Of a stretch of DNA of 64,000 nucleotides, positions 37,678-49,879 are shown one piece after another (the stretch's first letter is position 1; every line of letters starts with the position of its first letter). This stretch comes from Diphasiastrum complanatum (lineage: Eukaryota; Streptophyta; Lycopodiopsida; Lycopodiales; Lycopodiaceae), in contig CM055106.1 of the NCBI GenBank assembly GCA_029204225.1, positions 41,186,368 to 41,250,367 on the forward strand. The letters run 5' to 3'. Both the position numbers and the translations under genes were made by a program. The notes below the pieces were generated by a model. That model had not been told where the DNA came from and did no database searches. It was given only the letters and a program-made list of their open reading frames with translations.

Positions 37678-38897
37678 TTGGCTTCCATTGGAGAGAAGAT
37701 TTATGATGGAGAGCTTGTACAAATTGTTCTTAATGGTCTAGGAAATGACTTTGCAAATTTGGTCCAAAGTTTTGCCATCCAAGACGCTTTGCCAACTATA
37801 AAAAAACTTCACAGTGCATTAGTGGCTGGAGAGTATAGGATGCTCCATGCAAAATCTAGGATGAGTTCCTTGTTTTTGTAGGATGGTGATGAGAAAGTCA
37901 ATTTCTCAGTCAAGGGCAAAAAGAAAACTAATGGAAAGAAGAAACATCCAAAGGAGGCCAAAGAAGAGGATGATGCATCAAGCTCAAAAGACAAGTCAAA
38001 GCAAAAATGCTTCTTTTGTGGAAAGAATGGGAATTATGCATCTGAATGCTACAAGAGGCTAAGAGCACAAGTGGAGGAAGACAAACAAAGAAACCTTGCA
38101 AAGGAGGAGGAGAAAATGAAGTAGATGTATTCTTGATGGCATCTACATTCTCACCAACAAGCAATAGCAATTCAAGAGACAATTGGTGGATCGACGGTGG
38201 GGCTAGCTCCCACATGTCTTGTGAAAAGGACTTTTTCTCAACCTTACACTCTTTTAATGATGCTAAAAAATTTGTCTTTATTGCAAATGATGAAGAGTGT
38301 AGAATAGATGGTGTTGGCACCATCTCTTTGTGTCTAGAATCCTCAAAATGCATGGATCTAGAAAATGTCCTTTATGTACCGCCAATCACCAAGAATATGC
38401 TTAGTGTTGGTCTACTCTTAGAAAGTGGTGTTTGTTTCATCTTGAAGAATGATGTTTGCATTGCAAAGGGATTTAAATATAGAAGATTGTTTAAGTTGAA
38501 AGCTAGTGTTGCTTTTGAAAGAATGAGCTTGGCAAAGGAGGAGATCACTCAAGAGGAGATCTTGGCAAAGTGTGATCTTGCTTGCATTGAGGAGGAGCAT
38601 CAAAAGGAGAAAGATCTTGAGGATCAACTTCAAAGCATGAGAGTTCCAAGGGAGTCCTCTATGACAATGGCCGAGTCATCAAATTGCATGCAAATTTTCC
38701 ATTCAAGTGTGCATCTTGCAAGGATGGTGAGCATTGGAGAGTCTACTATCTTTGAGTACTTGTTGAATAGTATTAGTAGACATGGAGTGACTTGTTGCTT
38801 ATCTTTAAGATCTATGGTGTTTAATACTCTTTATGACAAGACAATAAAATTAGATGCTTTCAAATCTCCATTTATTTTTATAAAGCAATTTCATTGA
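37678..38897 (+). pseudogene. Copia B gag and protease within the 37.4-40.3 kb insertion
   Basis: Gag starts in mid-domain at MASIGEKIYDGELVQIVLNG. It continues with a basic linker and a damaged knuckle CFFCGKNGNYASEC, where the knuckle His is replaced by Asn. After a frameshift, protease NWWIDGGASSHMS has the DSG triad changed to DGG. NVLYVPPITKNMLSVGLLLESG follows, with a short in-frame deletion after it. It is clearly the same family as 7.6-11.5 kb. Confidence 0.88.
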
Positions 38898-39610
38898 ATA
38901 ACTATTTTTGTAATAGTTTGAATAGTGTCATAAAAAATGAAACATCATTTGTATTGGAAATCTTTGGGTCCACATGCTTTGAGCATGATCATTCCAATGT
39001 AAGGACCAAATATTATCCTATTTCAATGATAGGAATAATGGTAGTGCTTTGCTCTTCAAGTAGAGATTGTAAAATCGACTTGTTTTTCACCAAAGAATTT
39101 GTCAATGGCGGAAATGTGATCTTTCAAGAGTGGAAGATTTGTAAACTTGAAGAAGCACCTTTGGATCAACAACTTATTCAATTCACTGATGGTTTGGAGT
39201 CAAGTCAAGTGGAGGAGCGAGCTCAAGACCCGAGGACTTAAAGAAGAACCATGAGTATCAAGACGGAGCCATCAAGGCTCAATCATGTGGATCAAGCAAG
39301 GCAAATTGTCTTTGGCAACATTGTGTATGCACTTAATTTTTTAATTGATGTATCTTCAAGTGCACAAAATGCCTTGGAATCCATGGCTTGGCATGATGTT
39401 TAGTTTTGAAGTGTACTACATGTATATAGACACAATTATGGAACATCCTGTAAGGGATCCCTCAAGAGGTGGTGAAAGAGCCTTCATGGACATCATTCTC
39501 TATTGGAGTCTTAAAAGTTCCTTGTTTGTAGCTGATTTTTTGGACACTTCTAAAGCATTCATTCATCTAGCAAGAGAGTTGTAAATAGATCAAACTCAAT
39601 TTGAGGAGTG

Positions 39611-40308
39611 TGAAGAATTACCAAAACTTGGCAGATCAAAAACCATATAGTATAATGTAAATTTGTACATAAGTGGATTCCACACATGTGAGGCCAAGAT
39701 GTCACATGGCAATCCACTTTTAATGTAGGTTAGGTCAAGTCCATAGGATTGATCATGTCATTTTGGTAGTGATTCCTAGTTTATAGGACCTAAATCCTAG
39801 ATTTAAGGTGAAAAATTGACCAAGTAGCTATCTACCAAACATGACTCTAGGAAATAGACCAGAGTTTCATTTTAGGACAAAAAGGCTGACTTAACTTCCT
39901 TATTACATGTTGGAAATCCACCTAATTTCACAAAGGAAGTCGAATTTGCTATGTATTCCAAGCTCCCATGGTAAGGAGATGAAATAATTTTGGAGCTCAT
40001 TGGCAATCTCAAGCTAGTTCACTATGTACATTGAGTTTTTGTGATCCAAATGCAACCAAATCAATTTCTACTTGTTTCTCAACTTGAAGGCCGCACTACA
40101 ACTTGTAGTACACACGTGTGGACTCGAATTTCAATGTTGATCAATGCTTTTGATTGTTAATGCTTGTTATTTGTCAAATTGCCAATCTAGATCAACTTTT
40201 TTGTGTCTAGTTTTTTTGAGCATCCAATCACTCTTGTGGATCTTTTGTAGATCCATTCCATTTATGGTCCTAAAGTACAGTACTTTCACACACGCCTTTC
40301 AGATCCGA
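39611..40308 (+). repeat. 3' LTR of Copia B
   Basis: Starts TGAAGAATTACC after the polypurine tract TTTGAGGAGTG. Carries CACACATGTG at 39,681 and CACACGTGTG at 40,111. Matches 37,409-37,676 in direct orientation and 12.1-13.7 kb in reverse complement. Confidence 0.75.
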
Positions 40309-41216
40309 TGAGAACATTTACCTATCGGGTTGTTTGTTGTAATATCTCAAAATTGATAGATGATGTCCCAAAACATGACTATATCTTGCTATTGCGGATA
40401 TTTCGTATGGTTTCAGAATGCATGGCTCCATTAATGACTTAAAATCATTTTCGTACCCTCAAATAACTAAGCTGGTGAATGATTTTACTGCTTTGACAAC
40501 AACATCTTTATGGAGATGTGTGATTTTTCATAGTGTGGCCCAATCGTCATCAGTGATTGCATCTCTGAAAACCACATGTCATGCTATTGAGCACCTTGTA
40601 TGGTATGTCATTTTAAATATATATTGTAATATCTATTTTGATGTAGTTGATGTTTGAGAATGTAAGTCTAGATGCTAATATGGTATAACATATGTGGGAA
40701 GAAAACAAATCTTGAGTGTGCATTGGGTTGCCGACTAATCAATTCTTTTGAGATGATGACGGTGGACTACTATGATGTGCATGAGAAAAAAAGTTACGAA
40801 TTCATTGCAATGAGCAATGCAGTAATGTCATTTCTTGTCCAACTGTGACTTGAAAATTGAGACACTTAGAGGGTGATAGGTCTTTGGTTAACCCTTACCA
40901 AAAGTCTCAAAGATTAATTAACAAGTTAATTGATATGAGGATGATTGGGTTCTGGACCTGTTTGCAGGAACATGTATTAAGATGTGTTTCTTTGCTTACA
41001 ATTAGTTTTCATGATCGATTATTAACTTCAGAATTTTATTTTATTTTAGGCGAATAACTTATTCTTTTATTTACTTTCAAATGTAGGTACTACCACTTGT
41101 TGTGCCCTCAAAAAAAACAGGAATTGCATAGCTGTTGAAGTGGATGAAATTCAAGCAACCTACATTTAGATGAGAGTGGCTGCATTCGAGAACTTCTAAA
41201 TGAAGATCAGAAAGTT

Positions 41217-41297
41217 GGGGCTCAAGCAGTCGACAATAGTGAGAGGTTCCAAAGTGAGAGGCTCGAGCAGTCGACAATAGTGAGAGGTTCCAAAGTG
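41217..41297 (+). repeat. ~42-bp tandem duplication
   Basis: The segment around CAGTCGACAATAGTGAGAGG occurs twice head to tail just after the end of methyltransferase copy 2. Confidence 0.85.
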
Positions 41298-42129
41298 CCT
41301 CATCCATCTTAGATTAATAAAAAGTTCTGTTTTATGCACTATTATTCTACGTTTAGATAAATTAATTTGTTATAAAAACTTTTGATTGGGTACTTTTTAT
41401 GCAATCTAAAACATCAGTTTTAAAGTGTTGAAAATATCTAGATGACAATTAAGATATGAATTGTTTTAATGATTTATGCAAGTACATATAACAAAATCTT
41501 AACAAAAAGTACAATAGCTATATGCATTTTAAGTTCATTTTTTGTTTGTGATATTTTTTAAAATTATATCAAATTTGCAATGCACATAATTGTATAGTTT
41601 CTTACTAATGTATTTTTGAAAATATGGTATGTGCATTCTGAGGATTTTAAAAGGTCAAAAAGCTTGCACTTAAAAAAATAATTTTACACAAAAATGTGAT
41701 TTTATTTTTAATACCTTAATTTTTAAAATTTTTGGAGAAAATCTTCTTAGGAGAAATCTTTTCAATTACCCACACAATAGAAAATTGTGTTACATGACTC
41801 CACATTGAGACTAGTCTACGTCCTTTGAAAAACTAAATTGTGAAATTGTATATGCCTGGGGATGACACAACAGTTAGATCAAAGACGAGAGAACAATACA
41901 TGTAAAACTTCTTCCAAAAGAAGTTAAGATTATAAAGAAGGTTCCATATGCACCAAGGTTGGCCAAGAACCTATTTTTTATTGTGGCCAACAATAAACAA
42001 CATATGATTGTAATGGTTGATCAACATACATATTTACTGAAGGACAATGCGCAGAATCATTGCTAAAGAACTGCAAGATGGCTTTAATAGATTGCATACT
42101 ACTATCATGAGTTAGGAAGCCTATGTCGC

Positions 42130-44100
42130 AAACACTTCTAATCAAGATAAGTTATGGCACGAGAGATATGGCCACTTGAGTTCTTACAGGTATTGAAAAG
42201 GCATAATATGGTAATTGAACTATTCTCTATCAAGTCAAGCAAGAACTTCTGTGAAGCATACACAATTATTAAAGGAAACTTTTTCCTAGATCATATATTC
42301 TCATAGCAGAACAAATAATTGAACTTGTTCACTCAAGGTTGTGTAGAGCAATGCAAACTAGATTATCAAATAAAGCTTTCTACTTCATGATTCCTTAGGA
42401 AAGGTACATATTTATTTTTTGAAACAAAAGTGTAAGGTAATCAAGCACTTCAAGATTTTAAGTGTTTGGCTAAAACTCAAACATGCATGAAGATTAAGAT
42501 ACTCAAGTGTGATAGAAGTGGTGAATACATATCAGGAGGGCTCACTGATTTGTGTTACTCAAGTGAAATAAAGAGGTAATTTGTTACTCTAAATTTGTCT
42601 CAACAAAATGGTATTGTTGAGAAAGAGAACATGTCCGTAGTTGAGTATTCATGTAGCATGCTCAAGGCTAAGACATTATTAAACTTTTTTTGGGATAGAG
42701 CTATGTAAATTATTGTATTATCCTTGAATAATATCCCTACAAAAGCAGTGGAATGAATCACACCAATGACAAAAAGAGCCTAAACGCAAATGTTTATTCT
42801 TGAAAAATATTGAGGAAGCAAAGGTGTACATATTGTACAATCTCGAGCCTAGAAAAAAAAAACTCTACGTAAAGATGAATATTTTGATGAAGATTATGCA
42901 CCTTAGATATAGGAGCATGCAAACAATGATAAAAGTGAATATCCTCCAATTCTTAATTCTATTGAGTGAGTCTCAAAGGAACCTAATTAAAAGACTTTTC
43001 AGTCTCAAGATCAAGAACAAGAGCAGGAGCACATGATATGGTGCAAGAAGAAAGGACAAAGAAGGCTAGAGAGACACATTGGAATACATGGTTACCATCT
43101 ACATCACTTTCTCCTTCAAAGAGTCTACCAGATACGGAGATGATAGAGACGATGAGACCAACAAGAAAAGTACGAGAAGATGTTACAAGCAATGCATGCA
43201 ACATGATAGTCAGGAGACCACTTTGCACTAATGACATATATCACAAAATGTGAACACGTACTCCACTTGCCCATTGGGCGGGTCTAGAATTACCCAAAAG
43301 TAGGGTGAATAAACTAATGTGCTCAAATTTCCACAATGAGAACATATATTAGAGTTTCCCATAACTTAATTCCAACAGCCTACTATGAAAATTCTATCTC
43401 ATAGTTGGCAATCCTTATAGGGTCTCTTCAGATTCAAAACTCCTTTAATGGCTTGAGCTTATTGTAAGTTTTTAGCTTGAAATTGATAAATTACATAAAG
43501 AGAGAATGAAAGACACATTATATCATCAACATTTCTATAATAAAAGGTAACATTATCCCTCACATTTGGCGTGCCACAAGAACTCAAGAAGCTTGGAAGA
43601 CATTGAGGTCTACGTATGAGAACACTAATACACCTAGGAATATCTATCAAAAAGGACTCCAAGATTCAAATGTTGAGCACAATCAAAGATCTTTAAAAAT
43701 AACTTACTGCTATTGGAGAGTGTTCCAATTATAGTGGCATAGTTTCAATAACTTTGAAGAGTTTATTAAATGCTTTTCAAGGCTATGTCACAAGTTTCCT
43801 AGTAAGGGAGAGACTTTCCCCATTTAAAAATTGTGGTTTACTCATGCTTGAAGAAGGAAGGAGAGAGAAATTTTATAGATGGTTGAGGGGCTTGTCGAGC
43901 AATATGCAAATTGCTCAAGCAAGTACTACAAGGGTGTATTGTGATAACCAAAGTTGCATTTAGCTTGCCAAAAATCTCATATACAATGCCAAGACAAAAC
44001 ATATTAAGGTTGACCAACACTTCATATAGGAGAAAGTGCACAATGAGATATTTAACCCGAGTTCGATGGCCCCAAAGATCAAGTTGTAGGCATCTCTAGT
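42130..44100 (+). pseudogene. Copia (family C) pol and gag scraps
   Basis: 42,130-42,200: KLWHERYGHLSSYR, the pre-integrase zinc motif. 42,480-42,640: integrase pieces ILKCDRSGEYISGG and SQQNGIVEKEN. About 42,860-42,900: DEYFDEDYAP linker. 43,590-43,640: gag core AWKTLRSTYENTN. About 43,770: LNAFQGYV. 43,930-44,040: RNase H VYCDNQSCI then AKTKHIKVDQHFI. Gag in the middle of pol shows at least two overlapping, shuffled copies. Stops are frequent throughout. Confidence 0.75.
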
Positions 44101-47100
44101 AAGCTGCATAGTGAAGATAATTTTTGAAATTTTTTGTGTGTACATTAAACAAAATAACCATTAAGAAGAGATATTGAAATATAATGCCTATTTTACCCCA
44201 AAAGACTACACTCTTATATGGCTTTTAGGTTGTATATCTGTGAATGGGCACTTAAATCATTAGTATCTTGTACGCATGTTTCTAGTTTAAGTGCATGCAA
44301 GTTGGGTCCAATTGGCCAAGCGTGCATGCCCTGTGGTCAAGTAGGAGTAGCCACCTCAATGGTTTCTACTTATGCAAAGGAGACAAACAACAACGACTCT
44401 CTCTCTCTCTCTCTCTCTCTCATCAAGCATTTGGAGTTCCTAAATTTGGGTTCTTGTGGTGCTCATGCTTTTCTTGTAGTGTTGATGCTTTCATAGCTAT
44501 TTTCCTTCAAGCTTTCATTTGTTGCGTTTGTTATTGAGGTTAAGATATTTTATATATTGTATGTTTATCATATACAATCTAGAATTGATAAATGCTTTCA
44601 ATCTGCAGGGATGGCAAAATCTGGATTGAGAAGCATAGGTTGTGATGCGAGAAACTACATGGAATACAAGCTTGACGTTCTTGCTAACATGAGCATAGAA
44701 ACTCCTTGTTAATGCACTCACAACATTTGGAACTGCATTGAGGTTATTTCTTACAAAGAAAAACCCGCTAAGAATGTAACCTCTTAAAATTTATAAACTC
44801 CCACATATAGTATCAAGCATATTCAAGAGTTGCTATGTCAAAACTTTTTATTGACCCTCCAATGCAAGAGGAAATTAGATCTCTCCCATCATGTGATTGA
44901 CTAAAAATCTTACGTGGGCAAACCTCAATTTGTATTGTATTCACACAATACAAACCTAAATGTGAATTAAGCACATGCAATGGCATCTAGATATAATGTA
45001 CGATTGGGTAAAGCAAGATCACTGGATATCCTGAGAAATTGCGAAACCATATTTGATGTTTGCAAAGGTTTTGAGCCGAATTTTGGTGATTTTGGAACTT
45101 TGGTTCAAGCACCGTGGAGGACAGCAAAGCAAGTAAGTGTAAGCCTTGCACATTTCGTAGAAGGACCCCTTCATGTAAACATTAAAGAAAGGTGAAGCTC
45201 ATGTAGGGCTCTGGGATTCTGATGCACTTTAAAGTTTAAGCACCCTAGCTTTGCAAATGCTTCAAAGTTCAACTGGCCCTCAACAGTCAGCCAAACAAAA
45301 CTATTGAATGCTGTCCAGATATAAGTTTGATTTGATAGCTCTCTAAGTACCAGGCACTGTTGATGGAAGCTCACGCTGACTCTCAAACTTCCCAATGTCA
45401 TTCATCTTTCCAACGAAATAAACCTTTTCAAATAAACCTTTACAGTTTTGAACTATTTTGAATCTTCCGTTTGTTTTATTTGTACTGCTTATGGAGAACT
45501 CATGATGAAGATAAAGATCAATCTCACACTGCAGCAACAGAAACATATGGATTCCTTTAAAGTAAGTGTATTATCGAATATTTTTTAGCTTGTTTTTATT
45601 TTTGTTCTTAGCTACCTATGAAGAACTCAGATGTAGGGACTTCTACCACCATCAAAATCAACATATAAGGACCAGACAGTACAAAAAGTAAGACGACCAT
45701 GCAACTCCGACGCTGACACTTCAGGAGGAACACCTCCAGAAGCCGACTGAAATGACTGTTTTATTATCGTGGAACTCGCCCCGTAAGCGCACCCATAAGG
45801 GCAAAGCTCCTATTGCAAATACATCTTCAGCATAAGCAAGAGATAGAAGCATAAAATGCAAAGTATTCAGACCTTAATTTAGGTTAGAGAGGCAACTTGG
45901 CCTTGAGAATCGAAATGGATTCCGCACTCGTAATGACATGCTTTCTCGATAGAACCATTTTACAACAATTCGACTAGAATAACCTCAGATGATTCCAAAT
46001 CACCACTGATAATTCTGGTAAGTAGCGGAGTGCAACCCCTCGAGACAGCTCATCATTGGCAATGTTGACATACGCACTCGTTTGACAATTCCGTGCGCCC
46101 TGGACACATGCAAATCGAAGAGGGTGGTAATATAAATTCATGGCTTGTGCCAAAAATTAATCAAGGATATTCAAAAAACTGTAATACTCTAGCTTTGTGT
46201 CTGGACTAGATCCTCACAGAATCATAGGTGCATGCTTTCAATTCACATGGAAAACGTTTTACAGATATAACAAAAGAGTATAATTTAGAGACGCTTCAAC
46301 AACGACACCCTTGATACCTTGGCGGCAGCACATCGAATGTAAATCATTTGAACATAAGCCTTGGCAAATGTAAGCAATATCCTAATGTTTCTGCCGGAAC
46401 CACAAGGATCAAACACTACAAATTAGAAGCCATCCAAAGAAAGAATGAGAAACCAGATTCCCTAGATCGCCTGTATTACCTTCTACTATCCATGACGTCG
46501 TAAAGCCCCCATACTTTTCAAAGCAATAGATCAAAAGCCAAGCAATAAGCTGGCTAGGGTTTCATATCTGCTGCTTAGAACAATGTCATCCACTGGATGC
46601 ACAATTAAGCACTCAGGAATAGGGTTTATGTAATAAGATTTCTGAATAACGAGATGCGCAGCGAGGCCGAATGATCATCGTTTTTTGTCTTCCAAATTCT
46701 TCATTCATCTCCACAGCAAGAATGCATGGTTGCAAGCGATGCATACACCAAATTCCGCTGCCAAAGGTAAACGGTAACAAGCTCACTGATGCAATCTGCA
46801 AACGGCATCATCATTGAAATCAAAATACATACCGATGAACATAGCATTACCAAAACACGATCGTGTTTGTAACAGGACAGATAGATGTAACATAGAGACA
46901 ATTGAGCATATATACAAGCAAAACATGAGCAATTCATATACAATTCAGGCTTTCGCGTGCCCTCTCTTGTCTCGCTCCTTTTCCTAAGACGGCCTCCATT
47001 CGCTTGGCCATTGTTTTTGAACTGGTATGGAAAAAGGTTGTTTATATAGGACGAAGGGAGGGAAAGCTGATGAGCTTATTGTATTTATAATCCTTGGCAC

Positions 47101-48080
47101 CCACATAAGTTCCAAGACCAACATAAGTGCTAAGCCAATCATGCCCAATAAAGTCCTTAAAAGGGCCGACCCAAAATTTCATACATGCATATACATATAC
47201 AAAAATGGTCCAGGAGTAGTTTGTTTCTCACAAATGGTTTATACTTTTGAACGTTCTCTGGAACAAAACAAACCCTTCACACCAAATAACCCACCCACCA
47301 GGGCAATGTCATCTGTTTCAAAGTTAATAGAGCAATGAGAATGTAATCGAAAGATACCTAGATAAGTTGAGCTTTTTAAGGTGCACCTCTTGAAGGAGCT
47401 GATGCCATTACAAAAACTCAATATGGAAAAACAAAATAGAGTTGAGATACCATTCCTAGCTACCACATTAATGGAATTCAGTTTTTACATTACAAATAGA
47501 GGTGACTATTCAAGTCATTCTCAATGACAACACTATGCATATTTTCAACTATATTCTACTTGTGTAACATTTGAAAGAGGACATATTCCTGTTTGGCATT
47601 TGTGTTGAGAATTCAAGAAAATCCTAGTTCCAAGAAACAAACTAACTAGAAAAGAAATGTCTCTTTAAAGCATCTCTTGAGTGCCTTTCCAAGGATTTAT
47701 CAGATCTTTTACCTCCCCAAAGAGAATAATACCATTGTATTAACATTATTTCAAGAAATATTTTGCAATGCAAGGGCCCATACGAACTAGTCATGCCCAA
47801 TAAGAGGAAATGCAAAAACTAGCTACGCAATTATAGCCTTGCATTGAGTTAAACAAACGATCTATTGACTCATTGTAAAAGTCGCAACAAGAATCAAGAA
47901 CGCTAAACTCTTAAAAAAAGAGAATATCTAAAATTGTCAGAATTACAGTTTCCAAGAAACAAAGTTCTTGTAGCATATAGCATAAAAACAAACCAAAACC
48001 TGAAATAAACAAGCCAAAAGCTTAACTAGCAAATATACTCCAAAGGAATGTGTGATTTAGAAACAAACGTATCATGAAGA
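44101..48080. other. No supported gene; short (CT)n at 44,399-44,420
   Basis: About 4 kb without recognisable protein motifs or RNA genes. 45,600-46,960 is somewhat richer in G+C than its surroundings, but only short, motif-less open frames occur on either strand. It could be a host intergenic segment. Confidence 0.4.
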
Positions 48081-48083
48081 GAA

Positions 48084-48437
48084 TTACAAAAGCTTGCGTC
48101 TCTTTAAATACCAGTATGCCTTTGAATTTACAAGACTACATCTTAGTTTGTTGTATCCAAGCTTGCTTGTTGATTTGTAATGTCGAACATAAAACTTTTC
48201 GATTCTATTAGCCATTTTTCTATCTTCAATAGCATCTAAAACTTGAACATTAGATTGTTCATAAAAAGAACGCTCCACACAATAGTGTTTTCTCATTTTT
48301 TTGAGTGGTAGCCTTGTGTGTTGTTGCAATCGACGTCGCAGATTGCACGTTTGACCGATGTAGACACGATGTGTTTCTTTGCACTCTATTTTGTAGATTG
48401 AGTATGTGATCTTGGACGTTTCCTTGTGTGATGCCAC
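48084..48437 (-). CDS. GIY-YIG nuclease domain protein (5'-truncated)
   Basis: An uninterrupted frame of about 117 codons. It opens with ITYSIYKIECKETHRVYIGQT (GIY and YIG strands as SIY and YIG), followed by the catalytic-type Arg/His segment NLRRRLQQHTR. A C-terminal helix RIEKFYVRHYKSTSKLGYNK contains the conserved Glu that binds the metal. The family cuts DNA using Tyr, Arg and Glu residues, all present. No ATG lies in frame before the domain and a stop is only a few codons upstream of it. The LTR of the neighbouring Gypsy appears to start near 48,443, so the true 5' end was probably cut off by that insertion. It resembles stand-alone or phage/Penelope-like GIY-YIG domains; I cannot say which. 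It is the only intact catalytic domain in the window. Confidence 0.8.
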   Translation of the reverse strand: MASHKETSKITYSIYKIECKETHRVYIGQTCNLRRRLQQHTRLPLKKMRKHYCVERSFYEQSNVQVLDAIEDRKMANRIEKFYVRHYKSTSKLGYNKLRCSLVNSKAYWYLKRRKLL

Positions 48438-48442
48438 ACAAA

Positions 48443-49698
48443 TGTCAAAAATTGAATATCAACATAAATATGGCATAATATACTCAAAAATGAAGATATG
48501 AGCTGGTTAAGTATAAATCATGAAGAGGCCTAAGTCATTTTTCGAGAGAATATCTCCTAGGTACTTGCCTTATAAATTAAGGGCTAGACCTTTAATAGGA
48601 AAAGACATTGTCTTGGATAACCCTTAACTAGGTTGTCCATACGAAACGACTAGTTATGAAAAGACATGTTAAACTAGAGTAACTTTAACTCATAGTTAAG
48701 TATACCTCTTATGGTATAGTTGAACGTATTTTCAGTTCAATTCTTAACTAGACCCTTTCGCGGGAGCGACGCACCTATTATTTAAGAGGTGTGTTTGTTC
48801 GCCTTGTAGAACATATATTGATCTCACACTTCATTCTCAATCATCGAGAGAGAAGAGTTTATGCTTATGTAAGAGATTGAAGAAGTGAATAGAGTTTTGT
48901 GAGTTATTCTCCCTTATCTCTGTTCTCTGCACTTCTGAGTGTGAGTGATCTTGAGTCTGCTAACAATCTCTAACGCATTTCATGAATTACTCTCTGATCA
49001 GACAGACGCTCTAGTGCATTACAGTCGTTTGCTATGTTTCCGTAAAGCATGCTCTAAAGAACTGTCTTAAAATCATCTGATTCGTCTATCGCGAATACTT
49101 TCTTTTCGACACTCAAATAATGACTATCTTTGTGCAGTCTAGCACGATCATTGAATTAAGTTGTATGTATATTAATGAGATGACAGTCCCTGTCTGAAGA
49201 ATTGAGTCTCTGATCTGTTTTCCTGATTGGCATTGACATAAGTTTCTAACGTGCTCTAAAACCATTCGTGCTCTTTAACCATTAAGTTGGGCTTTAGTTG
49301 TTGAGGACTATTGTCTAGGAACGAATAGTTCGCGAACTCGATTAATTAATTGTCTGCGCAGTCGCCAATACATCGAACAATTCCCGATTCTCTGATGACA
49401 CCTTAGTCAGCCAGAGTGTAGTCTGTTGTACTACTCTAATAACATTTCATTTGTAGACCGCGCTTCCTTCAATTCGATAGAGGCTAGATTGTTGTTTTGA
49501 ACTCATTAACATTACCCATTCCAAACATAAGTAATACTGGTTACTTTTTAATGTCTGTCGACAACCAGAATAACATTCAAAACCACCTGCCATAATTACA
49601 CCAAAAACATAACTTTCTAACGCTATCCTTTGTGGGAACGATACTTTTCATTACAAAATCTATATTAAACCTGTTGGTATAGCACGACATATACCAAT
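48443..49698 (+). repeat. Probable 5' LTR of a Gypsy element
   Basis: Non-coding segment between the GIY-YIG frame and a primer-binding-like site. A TG start near 48,443 and an end ATATACCA near 49,696 are proposed. No second copy is present to confirm the limits. Confidence 0.45.
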
Positions 49699-49700
49699 TT

Positions 49701-49719
49701 TTGGCGCCATTGTCAGGGA
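49701..49719 (+). promoter_or_regulatory. Gypsy primer-binding site
   Basis: TTGGCGCCATTGTCAGGGA resembles the TGGCGCCGTTGCCGGGGA-type primer sites of Athila/Tat-like plant Gypsy elements. It sits directly after the proposed LTR end and before gag. Confidence 0.6.
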
Positions 49720-49879
49720 TAGTTTAGGAAAGTTATAAGAAATCTGAAGATCCATTTCCATCTCTAATGTATGTCAGATAGAGAATCGAGATTAGAAAGA
49801 TACTGAAAGCTTAGAGAGGAGTTTTTACGAAGATAGAGTGAAAGTACTAGTCGTAGAAATCTAGACGAAATCACTGCTC

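Larger units (their letters stand above)
37409..40308 (+). mobile_element. Copia family B element inserted in methyltransferase copy 2
   Basis: A truncated 5' LTR starts at 37,409 (TGTAAAGAATTGCC) and runs to about 37,676. Gag and protease remnants follow at 37,680-38,897, then degenerate DNA, the tract TTTGAGGAGTG at about 39,600 and a 3' LTR from 39,611. Integrase, RT and RNase H are missing. The methyltransferase reading resumes at about 40,309, so the insertion split that gene. The right LTR terminus is shortened relative to 12.1 kb and I could not confirm a target-site duplication. Confidence 0.8.
37036..41169 (+). pseudogene. Amino DNA methyltransferase gene, copy 2 (split by a retrotransposon)
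   Basis: Exons with GT-AG edges: 37,036-37,177 (HKVFIRIQE, equivalent to HKLFMKVQE in copy 1); 37,280 to about 37,408; then, after a Copia insertion, about 40,309-40,602 with IADISYGF (motif IV, 40,391-40,414), INDLKSF and WRCVIFHSVAQSS. A later exon (about 40,720-40,980) has TVDYYDVHEK, NPYQKSQRLINKLID and, one frame over, DWVLDLFAG (motif I). A last exon at 41,087-41,169 has TTTCCALKKNRNCIAVEVD. Copy 1 has DMPYGF where this one has DISYGF, so both depart from DPPY. Exon ends at 37,177 and 40,602 coincide with copy 1 introns. The ParB-like part is absent. Frame breaks near 40,390 and 40,940. Confidence 0.75.
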
